Part shown: positions 16,228 to 25,254 of the stretch, one piece after another
Position numbering within the stretch: the stretch's first letter is position 1
How the letters are laid out: each line of letters starts with the position of its first letter
Source of the DNA: JAAUSY01 sp964526735
GTDB lineage: Bacteria > Chloroflexota > Chloroflexia > Chloroflexales > Chloroflexaceae
DNA: 61,893 nucleotides
Reading direction: 5' to 3'
Assembly: GCA_964526735.1 (NCBI GenBank)
Contig: CAZGLO010000012.1
Span: 1-61,893 of the forward strand
The notes under the pieces: model-generated
Told to the model about the DNA's origin: nothing
The model's database searches: none
The model's input: the letters and a program-made list of their open reading frames with translations, nothing else
Translations under genes and position numbers: made by a program

Positions 16228-17121
16228 TCAGTCAATCTCCACCCCGTCAAAGAGATCGCGCTCGCAAAGCCCGGCGACTGGTTTGGGGTAGTCGCGCATA
16301 AAGGTATCTTTGCCGCTGTTCCCCGTGACACGGAAAATCCACCCAAGCAGCCCGCTCATCAAGCCGGAACCGCCTCCTTGGCTGGCGTGGCAGAGAGCAG
16401 CCGTCTTTTTGTCGTGCTCTAGCGGAAGATAATCGACAATAGCGTGGACAGGGAAGTCTTCCACGGCAATAGAGGTGAGGTCAATATCGCCGTTGCGGCC
16501 AAAATGGCGTGGGTCTTTGCCGAAGAGTGGCATCAACCGCACTGCCATGCGCAAAAACCGCCGCGGGAAAGTGTGGAAATAGAGCTTTTGCGGGCGGTAG
16601 GGAGGAAGACTGTTGGGAAGGCCATCTTCGTGGTAGCGGGAAGCGTCCGACGCGGCATAAAAGGCGTCAACCGTCGCTTTCTGTATCGCGATGTGGTCAG
16701 GATGACGGTAGCCGCCAATCGGGTCGAAGGTCAGGACGACATGTGGGCGCAGTTTGCGGATGTAATACACCACCTGCGCAACAAGCGTGTCGTGCGGAGC
16801 CTGGACAAGCGCATCAGGATGCTCGTTGTCGGGCGTGTTGGGCATACCAGAGTCGCGGTAGCCGAGCAAAAAGACACTCTCCAGCCCCAATGCCTCGGTG
16901 GCGCATTGAAGCTCTGCCTCTCGCCGCTCCGACTTCGATTGGTAGCCGCTCAAAAATTGCTCATCGACATCGCCCGCCTCGCCGCCGGTGGCGCATATAA
17001 GCGAAACCGCCGCCCCGCAATCGGCATAGAATGCAAGCGTGCCCCCCATCCCAAACGACTCGTCGTCGGGGTGGGCAAGGACAGCCAACATCCGCGGGCG
17101 CACATCAGGAGTAACAGACAT
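16228..17121 (-). CDS. PIG-L/LmbE family N-acetyl-sugar deacetylase
   Basis: A 297-residue zinc-dependent deacetylase with the AHPDDE metal/catalytic motif at residues 16-21 and the second metal His in GYRHPDHIA. It resembles MshB/Mca-type enzymes (mycothiol synthesis or conjugate cleavage) and BshB. No other thiol-synthesis gene lies nearby, so the substrate is open. The ATG start is at 17121 with a clear promoter 75 nt upstream. Confidence 0.85.
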   Translation of the reverse strand: MSVTPDVRPRMLAVLAHPDDESFGMGGTLAFYADCGAAVSLICATGGEAGDVDEQFLSGYQSKSERREAELQCATEALGLESVFLLGYRDSGMPNTPDNEHPDALVQAPHDTLVAQVVYYIRKLRPHVVLTFDPIGGYRHPDHIAIQKATVDAFYAASDASRYHEDGLPNSLPPYRPQKLYFHTFPRRFLRMAVRLMPLFGKDPRHFGRNGDIDLTSIAVEDFPVHAIVDYLPLEHDKKTAALCHASQGGGSGLMSGLLGWIFRVTGNSGKDTFMRDYPKPVAGLCERDLFDGVEID

Positions 17122-17195
17122 GTTTCTATCTCCAACGATATCGTGTGTACTTCGTCTGCCGCTATGACGCTAGGAGTAGCATACATAGCATAGAC

Positions 17196-17224
17196 AGCAT
17201 AGCACGTCCGTAGTTTGCCCGCAA
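17196..17224 (-). promoter_or_regulatory. promoter of the PIG-L deacetylase gene
   Basis: Reverse strand TTGCGG (17219-17224), 17-bp spacer, TATGCT (17196-17201). Confidence 0.55.
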
Positions 17225-17358
17225 GGCGGGGGTGTTCGCATATTCTGCTCTTTTCTGCTATCATATTGCCAACATCAGACTCCTTATCTACCACTGTCGA
17301 AATCTACACGTAGCCGTACCTTTGGAAAACACCACCAAAGAACGATATATACCAAACG

Positions 17359-19314
17359 ATGATAGCTAGTTTGCTGATCCAGGCAAACGGACTGCTCACT
17401 GCGACAGTCTTGATTGTTGCGTTTTCACTCCTGACCTACATTGCGCTTCACAATTGGCGCAACAGCGTGGCGCGGGCACTGTGTGTCTTACTGGCGAGTG
17501 TAGTGATAGTCTACGGGGGCGATGTGCTCCTTGGGCGGGCCAATCGCCCGGCGACGATACAGTTCTTGCTGCGCGCCCAATGGTTAGGGATTGCGCTGGT
17601 TCCTGCCGCCTACCTCCACTTTGCCAATGCGATGCGGTGGCTGCACCGCTCTCCCAACGAAATCGCCACTAACCCGCTCTCCCATCAAGAACGGCGGCGG
17701 GTATGGTTTGGCTATTTGGGAAGCATGATCTTCTTCCTGCTGGCGCTGCATACCGATCTGGTCGTGCGGGGGGGGATCTCTGGCGATTTACTGTCACAGT
17801 TTCAGGCCGGGCCAGTTTTTTGGGTCTATGTCGTCTTTTTTTCCGCAAGCTTGGTGGTAACATTTAAGGTCATCATCCGCGCCCAACACCGTGCCCTCAC
17901 CCCCACACTGCGGCGGCGGTTGTCCTACCTGCAGGCAACATTTGTTGCACCCGGACTTGGGGTATTCCCCTACCTCGTCCTGGCGGGCAATGACTTACCT
18001 CTCTCATCAAACACGGTGCTATTGCTCTCTGCATTGGTGAGCATCGGCGTGATGGTTATGCTAACCGTGATGACCTATAGCATTGGGTTTCAGGGCGTGC
18101 TGATGCCTGACCGGCTGATCAAGCAGGATTTCATTCGCTGGTTTTTGTATGGCCCAATGGTTGGCGTGACTATCATCCTTTGTATCCAGATCGTGCCGTG
18201 GCTTGATAGCTTGCTTGGGCTGCCCAGCGATACGCTTATCACCTTTGTCGTGATGATGATGACGGTCTTGATGCCTATTTTCATCAGCCGGGTGCGCCCC
18301 TACCTCGATGCACTGGTCTATATGCAGGATCAGGATGAGATAGACTACCTACGCGGTCTTCCGCGCAATGTCTTCACCCGAACCGACCTCCGGCAACTGC
18401 TAGAGAATACGCTGATTGCTGTCTGCGGGGCGATGCAGGCGGAGACGGGCTTTGTGGCAGGCCCCTCCAAAGAAGGCTATACGGTGAAGGCGGTATGTGG
18501 TTCGCGGCGTGAGGTGAAGCAGTTTGTGGCCGATCATCCGCTGAGTGATTTGGTGGAGGAGCTGGAGCATATCGCCCCCCGCGACCGCGATGGCGAGTCG
18601 TCCGGGGATGTTTTTGTGTCGTGTGGAGCATTTCGGCTGTTGCCGCTGCGGAGTAAGAATAATGGGTTGTTTGGCGTGTTGGGGATAGTCGCACCGCCCG
18701 GCACCGACGCCGTCCTCAGCAACGAGTCGCTCATGCCCGAGTCTCGCCACTTGATCGACGTGCTCACTCACCATATGGAATTGGCGATGACCACGGTGCA
18801 AATGCAGCAGCGTATCTTGGAAAATCTCCGCAACCTTGGCCCAGAGATGGAATCGCTCCAGCAGTTGACCAAACAGCTCGATCAGGCGACCCCCGACTCG
18901 CTTGCCTCCATCGACACGGATATCTCGCTGCACCCGCAATTTCCGCAGTTGGTAAAGGATGCGCTGACACACTATTGGGGCGGGCCAAAGCTCTCCGATA
19001 GCCCCCTCCTCAAGCTGCGCACCGTTCGCTTGCTGCAGGAGCAGGAACCAAGCCCAACACGCGCCCTCCAAGCCGTATTGCGCCAAGCAATCACCAATCT
19101 GCGCCCCGCCGACCAACTCGATCCGTCGGCGCAAGAGTGGCTGCTCTATAACATATTAGAGCTTCGCTTTCTGCAAGGGAAACGCATCCGCGATGTCGCC
19201 CACCGCCTCGCGATGAGCGAATCGGACTTCTACCGCAAACAGCGCATCGCGGTTGAGGAAGTCGCACGGCAATTGGTCTTGATGGAAGATAGTGAGAAAA
19301 CGGAAAAATCGTGA
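17359..19314 (+). CDS. membrane sensor with 7TM, GAF-like and C-terminal HTH regions
   Basis: A 651-residue protein. Residues 1-310 hold about eight hydrophobic helices resembling the histidine-kinase N-terminal 7TM sensor module. About 330-480 looks like a GAF-type domain (ending in a conserved LIDVLTHHMELAM helix), followed by a helical linker. The last 60 residues form a sigma-region-4-like helix-turn-helix (YNILELRFLQGKRIRDVAHR, then SESDFYRKQRIAVEEVA). No histidine-kinase catalytic domain or phospho-acceptor is present. It may be a membrane-bound one-component regulator; that is inference. A TATCAT box with a weak -35 lies at 17259-17264. Its 3' end abuts tRNA-Ser on the other strand. 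Confidence 0.7.
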   Translation: MIASLLIQANGLLTATVLIVAFSLLTYIALHNWRNSVARALCVLLASVVIVYGGDVLLGRANRPATIQFLLRAQWLGIALVPAAYLHFANAMRWLHRSPNEIATNPLSHQERRRVWFGYLGSMIFFLLALHTDLVVRGGISGDLLSQFQAGPVFWVYVVFFSASLVVTFKVIIRAQHRALTPTLRRRLSYLQATFVAPGLGVFPYLVLAGNDLPLSSNTVLLLSALVSIGVMVMLTVMTYSIGFQGVLMPDRLIKQDFIRWFLYGPMVGVTIILCIQIVPWLDSLLGLPSDTLITFVVMMMTVLMPIFISRVRPYLDALVYMQDQDEIDYLRGLPRNVFTRTDLRQLLENTLIAVCGAMQAETGFVAGPSKEGYTVKAVCGSRREVKQFVADHPLSDLVEELEHIAPRDRDGESSGDVFVSCGAFRLLPLRSKNNGLFGVLGIVAPPGTDAVLSNESLMPESRHLIDVLTHHMELAMTTVQMQQRILENLRNLGPEMESLQQLTKQLDQATPDSLASIDTDISLHPQFPQLVKDALTHYWGGPKLSDSPLLKLRTVRLLQEQEPSPTRALQAVLRQAITNLRPADQLDPSAQEWLLYNILELRFLQGKRIRDVAHRLAMSESDFYRKQRIAVEEVARQLVLMEDSEKTEKS

Positions 19315-19319
19315 GGAGT

Positions 19320-19410
19320 TGGCGGGCGGGGAGGGATTCGAACCCTCGAGGGCTGTAACACCCTACGGCATTTCCAATGCCGCGCACTAGACCAACTATG
19401 CGACCCGCCC
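19320..19410 (-). tRNA. tRNA-Ser(GGA)
   Basis: Acceptor GGGCGGG pairs with CCCGCCC, followed by discriminator G and an encoded CCA. The anticodon loop TTGGAAA gives GGA (reads UCC/UCU). A long variable arm confirms the Ser type. T-arm is GAGGG-TTCGAAT-CCCTC. 91 nt. Confidence 0.95.
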
Positions 19411-19421
19411 GTGCCTGCGTC

Positions 19422-19450
19422 ATTGTACCAAATTCTCGCCGCTTGTGCAA
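19422..19450 (-). promoter_or_regulatory. promoter of tRNA-Ser
   Basis: Reverse strand TTGCAC (19445-19450), 17-bp spacer, TACAAT (19422-19427), ending 12 nt before the mature tRNA. Confidence 0.65.
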
Positions 19451-19598
19451 CTTCACGGCACGCCGTCCAGGTGTGGAGGCAGCGCGTCTCTGGCGCGCAG
19501 GCCAACCAACCTCTCCTCCTTCAGGTATCGCTCACCTATCCAAGCAGGGATGATATCTTCTTGAGGGCGGTTTATGATTTATCCGCTTTGCTTGTATG

Positions 19599-19627
19599 TT
19601 GCGATAACGGCTCCCATGCGCTATACT
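19599..19627 (+). promoter_or_regulatory. promoter of mtnP
   Basis: TTGCGA (19599-19604), 17-bp spacer, TATACT (19622-19627), about 45 nt before the mtnP ATG. The remainder of 19451-19598 shows no gene. Confidence 0.65.
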
Positions 19628-19671
19628 TCTCCGGCAGAACAAAGCCGATTAGCTATGAGGGGAACAACTGG

Positions 19672-20541
19672 ATGTCTGACCACAAAGCAACGATTGGCCT
19701 GATTGGTGGGAGCGGACTGTATGGGATGAAGGAACTGGAGCAGGTAGAGGAAGTCACGATTGACACGCCCTATGGCCAGCCCAGCGACACCTACGTGGTG
19801 GGGACGCTTGCGGGCCACCGGGTAGCCTTCCTACCGCGCCATGGCCGTGGCCACCGCATCATGCCTTCGGAGATCCCCAGCCGCGCCAACATCTACGGGT
19901 TCAAGCAGCTTGGCGTCAAATATCTGATTTCAGTCAGCGCTGTGGGAAGTCTGCGGGAGGAGTATCACCCGGGCCACGTGGTGATCCCTGAGCAAATCTA
20001 CGACAACACAAAGGGTATCCGCCCAGCGACCTTCTTTGGCAATGGCGTGGTGGCGCACCCCGTCTTCGACCGCCCCTATTGCTCGACGCTCCGCGACAAA
20101 CTCCACGAAGCCGCGACCAAAGCCGGTGCCACGGTGCATAAAGGCGGCACGTATGTTTGTATGGAAGGCCCACAGTTTTCCACCATCGCCGAGAGCGAGG
20201 AAAACCGTCGCCGTGGCCACGACCTCATCGGGATGACGGCCCTCCCCGAGGCGAAGCTGGCCCGCGAAGCCGAGATTGCCTACGCCACACTCGCAATGAT
20301 TACCGACTACGATTGCTGGCACCCCGAACACGATTCGGTGACGATTGAGATGATTATTTCGGTGCTACAAGCCAATGTCGAGCTTTCACAGCGCATTGTC
20401 CGTGAGGTTGTGACGCTTATTGGCGATGGATTTGACAGCCCGGCGCACACCGCAATGCAAAATGCCATCATCACCGACCGCTCAATGATCTCTGATGAGG
20501 CCCGTCAGCGGCTCGATCTCCTGGTAGGGAAGTATCTCTAA
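19672..20541 (+). CDS. mtnP: S-methyl-5'-thioadenosine phosphorylase
   Basis: Cleaves methylthioadenosine with phosphate to adenine and methylthioribose 1-phosphate, the entry to methionine salvage after polyamine synthesis. 289 residues, normal for the family. Motifs: GGSGLYGM, TPYGQPSD, PRHGRGH, NIYGFKQLGV, SAVGSL, MEGPQFST, GMTALPEAKLAREAEI. The ATG at 19672 follows GAGGGG and a good promoter; the longer frame from 19411 is not needed. A related adenosine/inosine specificity cannot be ruled out by eye. The methyltransferase gene begins 8 nt after its stop. Confidence 0.92.
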   Translation: MSDHKATIGLIGGSGLYGMKELEQVEEVTIDTPYGQPSDTYVVGTLAGHRVAFLPRHGRGHRIMPSEIPSRANIYGFKQLGVKYLISVSAVGSLREEYHPGHVVIPEQIYDNTKGIRPATFFGNGVVAHPVFDRPYCSTLRDKLHEAATKAGATVHKGGTYVCMEGPQFSTIAESEENRRRGHDLIGMTALPEAKLAREAEIAYATLAMITDYDCWHPEHDSVTIEMIISVLQANVELSQRIVREVVTLIGDGFDSPAHTAMQNAIITDRSMISDEARQRLDLLVGKYL

Positions 20542-20549
20542 ACATTTTT

Positions 20550-21665
20550 ATGGTTCCATCCGACTTGTTTCAACTCTTGCAATGTCCCTCATGCGGCAGT
20601 CGTGACCTTCACGCTACCCGTGAGGGACTACACTGTTCGCAATGCACCACGTGCTACCCCATCCACGAGGGCTATATAGACCTGATGCCCCGTGAAGCGG
20701 TATTTGGCTATGTGTCCAAGTATGTGAGCGAGGAGGAGCACCTCGCTGATGAGCTTGACTACCGCGACCTCGCCCCACCCCTCTTGGCGGCTGGCGTACG
20801 CAACCGCGCACTCCGCCGTCTCCTGCGCCTCTCTCCTGATGATATCGTGCTTGATAATGGCTGTGGAACGGCAAAATTCGCCGCGTGGAATGCCGATCAA
20901 GTTAAGCTGATGATCGGCTGCGACCCGGCTACGCTCTTTGCCGATGCCGCGGTTGAGGAGGTGGCCTTGGTGAAGGGCGATTCGCGTGTTCTCCCCTTTG
21001 CCGACAACACGATTGACAAGGCAATTTCGATAGATGTCCTCGAGCACTTCCCCCGCGACGTGATCGCCACCTACCTGAGCGAAACAGCACGGGTTTTGCG
21101 GCCAGGCGGGCAGATGCTTATCTTCTCCAACACCCGCGAACGCTCACCTATACAACCGCTCATCGACATCAGCCGCCGGATAGGGCGCATATTCGTCAAG
21201 GCGGGGCTGTACGACTTTGAGCGCGAAGCACGCCGCAAATCAGACCATATCAAAGCCTTGGAGACGTGGGAAGAAGTGCAAGCGGCGGTGGAAGAGGCAG
21301 GCTTGCGGCAGGCCAAGGTGGTTTTTTGGAATAGCCTTTTCACGACGTTCGTGGAGCATATCGTGATGAAGTTGGGGGAGACGGTCTTGGGCCGCAGCAC
21401 AAAGCCCAAAACACCCCCGTCTGACAATTCTGTCAATTCTGTCGTCAATCCGAACGACACCGACGACAAGAGCGATACCAGTAATGACAACGGGCATGTT
21501 GGGGAGCGGGAAATCCGTGCTCGCCAACGGGTACGCCGCCACATTGGGCAAAAGGGCGTTTTTTACACCCTGCTCTTCGCTATCACCCTGCTGATGGAGC
21601 TTGACCTGTGGTTGTTTGGCTGGATGCGGTGTGGAAGCTATTTTCTTGTGGTTGAGAAGCCTTAG
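20550..21665 (+). CDS. class I SAM methyltransferase with N-terminal Trm112-like zinc ribbon
   Basis: A 371-residue protein. Residues 8-50 form a Trm112/zinc-ribbon-like domain with CPSC and CSQC. Residues 85-200 hold the SAM fold: VLDNGCGTAKF (motif I), IGCDPA, and SIDVLEHF (motif IV). After a Ser/Asn/Asp-rich repeat tract (about residues 288-315) a hydrophobic helix near the end suggests membrane association. The target is unknown; the downstream glycosyltransferase suggests a role in glycan or lipid modification. Second gene of mtnP-MT-GT4, with 2 nt to the next gene and no clear Shine-Dalgarno of its own. Confidence 0.78.
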   Translation: MVPSDLFQLLQCPSCGSRDLHATREGLHCSQCTTCYPIHEGYIDLMPREAVFGYVSKYVSEEEHLADELDYRDLAPPLLAAGVRNRALRRLLRLSPDDIVLDNGCGTAKFAAWNADQVKLMIGCDPATLFADAAVEEVALVKGDSRVLPFADNTIDKAISIDVLEHFPRDVIATYLSETARVLRPGGQMLIFSNTRERSPIQPLIDISRRIGRIFVKAGLYDFEREARRKSDHIKALETWEEVQAAVEEAGLRQAKVVFWNSLFTTFVEHIVMKLGETVLGRSTKPKTPPSDNSVNSVVNPNDTDDKSDTSNDNGHVGEREIRARQRVRRHIGQKGVFYTLLFAITLLMELDLWLFGWMRCGSYFLVVEKP

Positions 21666-21667
21666 CT

Positions 21668-22753
21668 ATGCGTATTCTCTACGTTTCTCCCATTGGAAAA
21701 GGGGGCGTGGACTTCGGCATCCAGAATATTACCCGTTCGGTGCGGCAAACGGGCGCAGATGCAGAACTTCTCCGCCTCCCGCACAGCTACAACTTCCTGC
21801 CATCGCTGATACCAACCGGGTTGCCACGCGGGTGGTGGCAAGGGTTTGACGTTATTCAAGGGCGGTCGCGGGTGGCATTTGCGCTCCAACGCACCGGCCT
21901 CCCCACCGTCACAACCGTGCACCACCTGACAACCGATCCGGCTCTCCAATCGTATAGCTCATTGGCACAGCGGCTCTTCTACCGCCTCGTGGAGTCGCGC
22001 TACGATAGGTGGTCGATAGAGCGCGCGTATGCGGTTGTCTGCGTGAGCCGCTTCACCCAGCGCCAGGTTGAGGAGACCTATGGCCGCCACGATACGACGC
22101 TCATCTATGATGGCATAGATACGGACGTGTTCGTTCCAACACCGTCCTTCGCCCGCCGTGATGGGGTACTTCCGCCAGGAAGCAGTCTAGGGAGTAATGA
22201 TGGCCGCATTCGTTTGCTGTTTATCGGCAACCAAACCCGACGGAAGGGCTTCGATCTCTTGCCATCCATCCTCGATCTGCTGCCAGAGGACTATGTGCTC
22301 TATTACAACAGCGGATTTCAGGGCAACATAGCCCCCCCACACCCCCGTATGATCCCCATTGGCACGCCAGATAGACAGACCCTAGTCGCTGCCTACCAAA
22401 GCTGCGATATCTTGCTGTTCCCATCGCGGCTGGAGGGCTTTGGTATCGTGCCTGCGGAAGCGTTGGCGTGTGGGAGGCCGGTGGTGACAACGAACACAAG
22501 CGCACTCCCCGAAGTGGTCGACCACGGCGAGAATGGCTTTCTGGCCCCGCTCAACGACATCCGACAATATGCCAACTATGTGCGCCAGCTTGGCGAGGAT
22601 GCCGCGCTTCGGCGGCGGTTTGGCGAGCACGGGCGGGAGAAAGTGGTGAGGTGCTTCGGCTATGATATGCTGGGATCGGAGTTCGTCGCGCTCTATCGGC
22701 GGCTGTTGGAGGGAAAATCGGCGGATCACGGGCATAAGCGGCATATGCGATAA
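21668..22753 (+). CDS. GT4 family glycosyltransferase
   Basis: A 361-residue GT-B enzyme of the group-1 (GT4) type. The N-terminal half begins MRILYVSPIGKGGV. The C-terminal nucleotide-sugar half contains LLFIGNQTRRKGFDLLPSIL and the hallmark acidic motif FPSRLEGFGIVPAEALACG, with the retaining-enzyme E-x7-E. Donor and acceptor are unknown. It follows the methyltransferase by 2 nt, so the pair is very likely co-translated. Confidence 0.85.
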   Translation: MRILYVSPIGKGGVDFGIQNITRSVRQTGADAELLRLPHSYNFLPSLIPTGLPRGWWQGFDVIQGRSRVAFALQRTGLPTVTTVHHLTTDPALQSYSSLAQRLFYRLVESRYDRWSIERAYAVVCVSRFTQRQVEETYGRHDTTLIYDGIDTDVFVPTPSFARRDGVLPPGSSLGSNDGRIRLLFIGNQTRRKGFDLLPSILDLLPEDYVLYYNSGFQGNIAPPHPRMIPIGTPDRQTLVAAYQSCDILLFPSRLEGFGIVPAEALACGRPVVTTNTSALPEVVDHGENGFLAPLNDIRQYANYVRQLGEDAALRRRFGEHGREKVVRCFGYDMLGSEFVALYRRLLEGKSADHGHKRHMR

Positions 22754-22827
22754 GAGGAGGTGATTCGAGTGATTCGAATGATCCAAAGATGGCAGAACTG
22801 TGGTACAGTAATAGTAATAGTGAACAG

Positions 22828-22856
22828 TTGGATATGCAAATCATTCAGAGTAGAAT
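22828..22856 (+). promoter_or_regulatory. promoter of the RsbT-like gene
   Basis: TTGGAT (22828-22833), 17-bp spacer, TAGAAT (22851-22856). The predicted start is only about 12 nt before the GTG codon. A GTGATTCGA-type short repeat lies just upstream at 22760-22778. Confidence 0.6.
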
Positions 22857-22874
22857 GTAGAAACTTGAAGCACC

Positions 22875-23273
22875 GTGGCTCCTAATGTCATTTCCATCCG
22901 TTCCGACCTCGATATCATAGCTGCTCGCATGGCCGCCCGCGATGTCGCTCGGAGCGCTGGCTTTAATGCGATAGATCAGGCCCGCATTGCGACTGCCGCT
23001 TCAGAGCTGACGCGCAATATTTTGGCCTATGCACAAGAAGGAACCGTAACGATTACCGAGGTTCGCGATAAAAACCGCCGTGGGATCGAGCTTATCTTTG
23101 AAGATCAAGGGCCTGGCATCTCCGATATCAACCGGCTTCTCCGTGAAGATACCTCCACCCCCGGCACCAGCGGATTTGGGATTTCTGGCTCGCGCCGGTT
23201 GATGGATCAGCTTGAGATCGACACCACTATTGGCCTCGGAACGCGAATTGTCTGCCAAAAATGGATACGCTAA
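22875..23273 (+). CDS. RsbT-like anti-sigma/switch serine kinase
   Basis: A 132-residue GHKL-type ATPase. The N box is in ELTRNILAYA, the G1 box is EDQGPGI, and the G2 region is TSGFGISGSRRL. The start SDLDIIAARMAARDVARS and the DQARIATAASEL helix place it with RsbT, the switch kinase that phosphorylates RsbS/RsbR in stressosomes. It closely resembles the rsbT at 58123 but has no adjacent RsbS, so its partner must be encoded elsewhere. The GTG start sits close to the predicted transcript start. It ends directly against the convergent murJ. Confidence 0.85.
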   Translation: MAPNVISIRSDLDIIAARMAARDVARSAGFNAIDQARIATAASELTRNILAYAQEGTVTITEVRDKNRRGIELIFEDQGPGISDINRLLREDTSTPGTSGFGISGSRRLMDQLEIDTTIGLGTRIVCQKWIR

Positions 23274-24893
23274 CTATTTTCCAATATGCTTGACGTGTTC
23301 AATAACCCGTTTGCCCTCGTGCGCCCCCAACACCGCCGTCATCCCAATGTAGAACATCGCCCCAACGCCTCCCATCGCCACTAACCACCCAATGAGCAAT
23401 AGCAAGTCATCCGGCCAACGATAATCGCCTCCCATCGACAAGAAAGGCAGATAGTCTTGGGAGAGCAGCGAAATGCCCCACAGCATCCCGCCCAATGCCA
23501 CCGTCGCGATGACTGCCGCCCGCACCGACTTCCACAGCCTGTCGTCGCGCCAGAGCGAAGGCAGTTGGCGGCCAAGGAGGAAAAAGAGCAAGATGGCTTC
23601 TATCGTATTGGCGATGCTGAAGGCAAATGCCAATGCACCCACCCCTCCCCCGAAGTACAGCACCGCACTCCCCATCATGATGTTGAGTGATACCTGCAAC
23701 AACCCAACGAGTACGGGGATGAGGGTCTGCTGCATCGCGTAGAATGTGCGGATGAGGATTTCGGAGGCGGAAAAGGCCGGTAGTGCCAATGCATAGCCGA
23801 TGAGCGGGATGACGGTGTATTGCAGCGATACCACGCCAAACTCCCCACGTTGGAAGAGCAGCCGCACAAGTGGCACATCAAGCGCGATGAGGGCAATCAT
23901 GGCGGGGAGGGTCAGGAAGAGAATTATCCCCAACGTACGCCGGACGCGCTCCATCAACTCCTCCATCTGGCCCTCTGCGAAGAGCCGGGCGAGTTGGGGG
24001 AAGGCGACCGTACTCAAGCTCAGCGAGAAGACGCCGTAGGGCAAAAGCATCAGTTGGTAGGCGTAATCAAGGCCCGCAATGCGCTCTGCGCCCATCGCCA
24101 GCCGCGCGGTCAGCGCCGCGGTCACGAGGATGCTCAACTGCGAAGCGGCTTGCCCCACCACCCGCGGAGCCATCTGCATCGCCACCGTACGCGTTTCTGC
24201 GATTCTGCGGCCAAGCGTGATACGCACCCGCATCCCAAGGTGCCACAGCCCAGGAAGTTGCAGCACGATATAGAGCGCCGCGCCAATAATCACCCCCCAC
24301 GCAAGGCCCCATATGCCGATGTGTGGCGCAAGAAACATCGCCCCCGCAATAATACCAATGTTGTAGATGGCAGGGGCAAGCGCCGGTAGCGCAAAGTGAT
24401 TATGCGCATTGAGGACGGCCATCGCCAACCCGCCAAGGCCAAGCAGCAACGGCGAAAGCAGGAATAAGCGCGTCAAGTCGGTGGTGAGGGCGAGAGTAGC
24501 GGCATCAAACCCTTGCCCGCCATAGAACCACTCGGTGAGGGTAGGCGCAAACACCCATATGACACCGCTTGCGACGGCCAGAATGCCCAATGCCCACGTC
24601 ACGATGGCACTCGCAAGCCGCCATGCGCGTTCCTCGCCATCGCGCTCCCACACCTGGATGAAGACGGGGATAAAGCTGCTGCCCAATGCGCCGCCAATGA
24701 TCACCATATAGAGTAGGTCGGTGACTTTGAAGGCGGCGCGGTAGGCTCCCAGGTCGGCGCTGGTGCCAAATTGCGCCGAAATGGCGACCTCTCGCAACAA
24801 CCCCGTGACGCGGCTGAGCACGTAGCCTCCCATCACAATCAGGCTGCTGAGTGCTGTTCCGCGGAAACGCGATAGGAATGAGGAAAGTTGCAT
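23274..24893 (-). CDS. murJ: lipid II flippase MurJ (MviN)
   Basis: A 539-residue polytopic protein with about 14 hydrophobic helices of the MOP/MviN family, which moves lipid II across the membrane for peptidoglycan assembly. Family marks include the N-terminal VLSRVTGLLREVAISAQFG and ALGSSFIPVF. The ATG at 24893 is preceded by AAGGGTAGG; the frame continues to 24983, but that would run through the rpsT promoter. Its start codon overlaps the rpsT -35 box on the other strand, so the two promoters may interfere. Confidence 0.93.
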   Translation of the reverse strand: MQLSSFLSRFRGTALSSLIVMGGYVLSRVTGLLREVAISAQFGTSADLGAYRAAFKVTDLLYMVIIGGALGSSFIPVFIQVWERDGEERAWRLASAIVTWALGILAVASGVIWVFAPTLTEWFYGGQGFDAATLALTTDLTRLFLLSPLLLGLGGLAMAVLNAHNHFALPALAPAIYNIGIIAGAMFLAPHIGIWGLAWGVIIGAALYIVLQLPGLWHLGMRVRITLGRRIAETRTVAMQMAPRVVGQAASQLSILVTAALTARLAMGAERIAGLDYAYQLMLLPYGVFSLSLSTVAFPQLARLFAEGQMEELMERVRRTLGIILFLTLPAMIALIALDVPLVRLLFQRGEFGVVSLQYTVIPLIGYALALPAFSASEILIRTFYAMQQTLIPVLVGLLQVSLNIMMGSAVLYFGGGVGALAFAFSIANTIEAILLFFLLGRQLPSLWRDDRLWKSVRAAVIATVALGGMLWGISLLSQDYLPFLSMGGDYRWPDDLLLLIGWLVAMGGVGAMFYIGMTAVLGAHEGKRVIEHVKHIGK

Positions 24894-24916
24894 TGCGCCT
24901 ACCCTTTTGCTATAAT
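24888..24916 (+). promoter_or_regulatory. promoter of rpsT
   Basis: TTGCAT (24888-24893), 17-bp spacer ending TTTTGC, TATAAT (24911-24916). It is one of the best matches in the window, as expected for a ribosomal protein gene. Confidence 0.75.
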
Positions 24917-24968
24917 ATTCCTTTAGACTTCTACGAGATTCTTTGAAACCTAAGGAGGAATACAACCC

Positions 24969-25241
24969 TTGGCAAACACACAATCATCCAAGAAACGCAT
25001 TCGGACGAATTCACACAAACACATCCGCAATCAGATGTACCGTTCGCGGGTGAAAACCGTCGTCAAGAAGGCTGAAACGACTATCTTCAGTGGCAACGCC
25101 GCGGAGGAGGATGTGCGCGCCGCATTGCAGACGCTCGACAAGGCCGCAGGCAAGGGCATCTTGCACAAGAACAACGCCGCGCGTCGCAAGTCACGCTTGA
25201 TGAAGAAGTATAACAAGGTGTTCCAACAGGCCGCCGCCTAA
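24969..25241 (+). CDS. rpsT: 30S ribosomal protein S20
   Basis: A 90-residue basic helical protein of the 30S body. The N-terminus (MANTQSSKKRIRTNSHKH) and the C-terminal GILHKNNAARRKSRLMKKY are characteristic. The TTG at 24969 is the start: AAGGAGG lies 10 nt upstream and no ATG/GTG fits. A TTG start is compatible with S20 autoregulation of initiation known in enterobacteria; whether that applies here is inference. It is convergent with holA. Confidence 0.96.
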   Translation: MANTQSSKKRIRTNSHKHIRNQMYRSRVKTVVKKAETTIFSGNAAEEDVRAALQTLDKAAGKGILHKNNAARRKSRLMKKYNKVFQQAAA

Positions 25242-25254
25242 TCCCCCACCGACA

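Noticed and set aside
23274..24389. Forward ORFs (23457-23690, 23820-24389) opposite murJ
   Set aside because: They have His/Arg/Gln-rich composition typical of antisense shadows, with no ribosome site, while MurJ is clear on the other strand.
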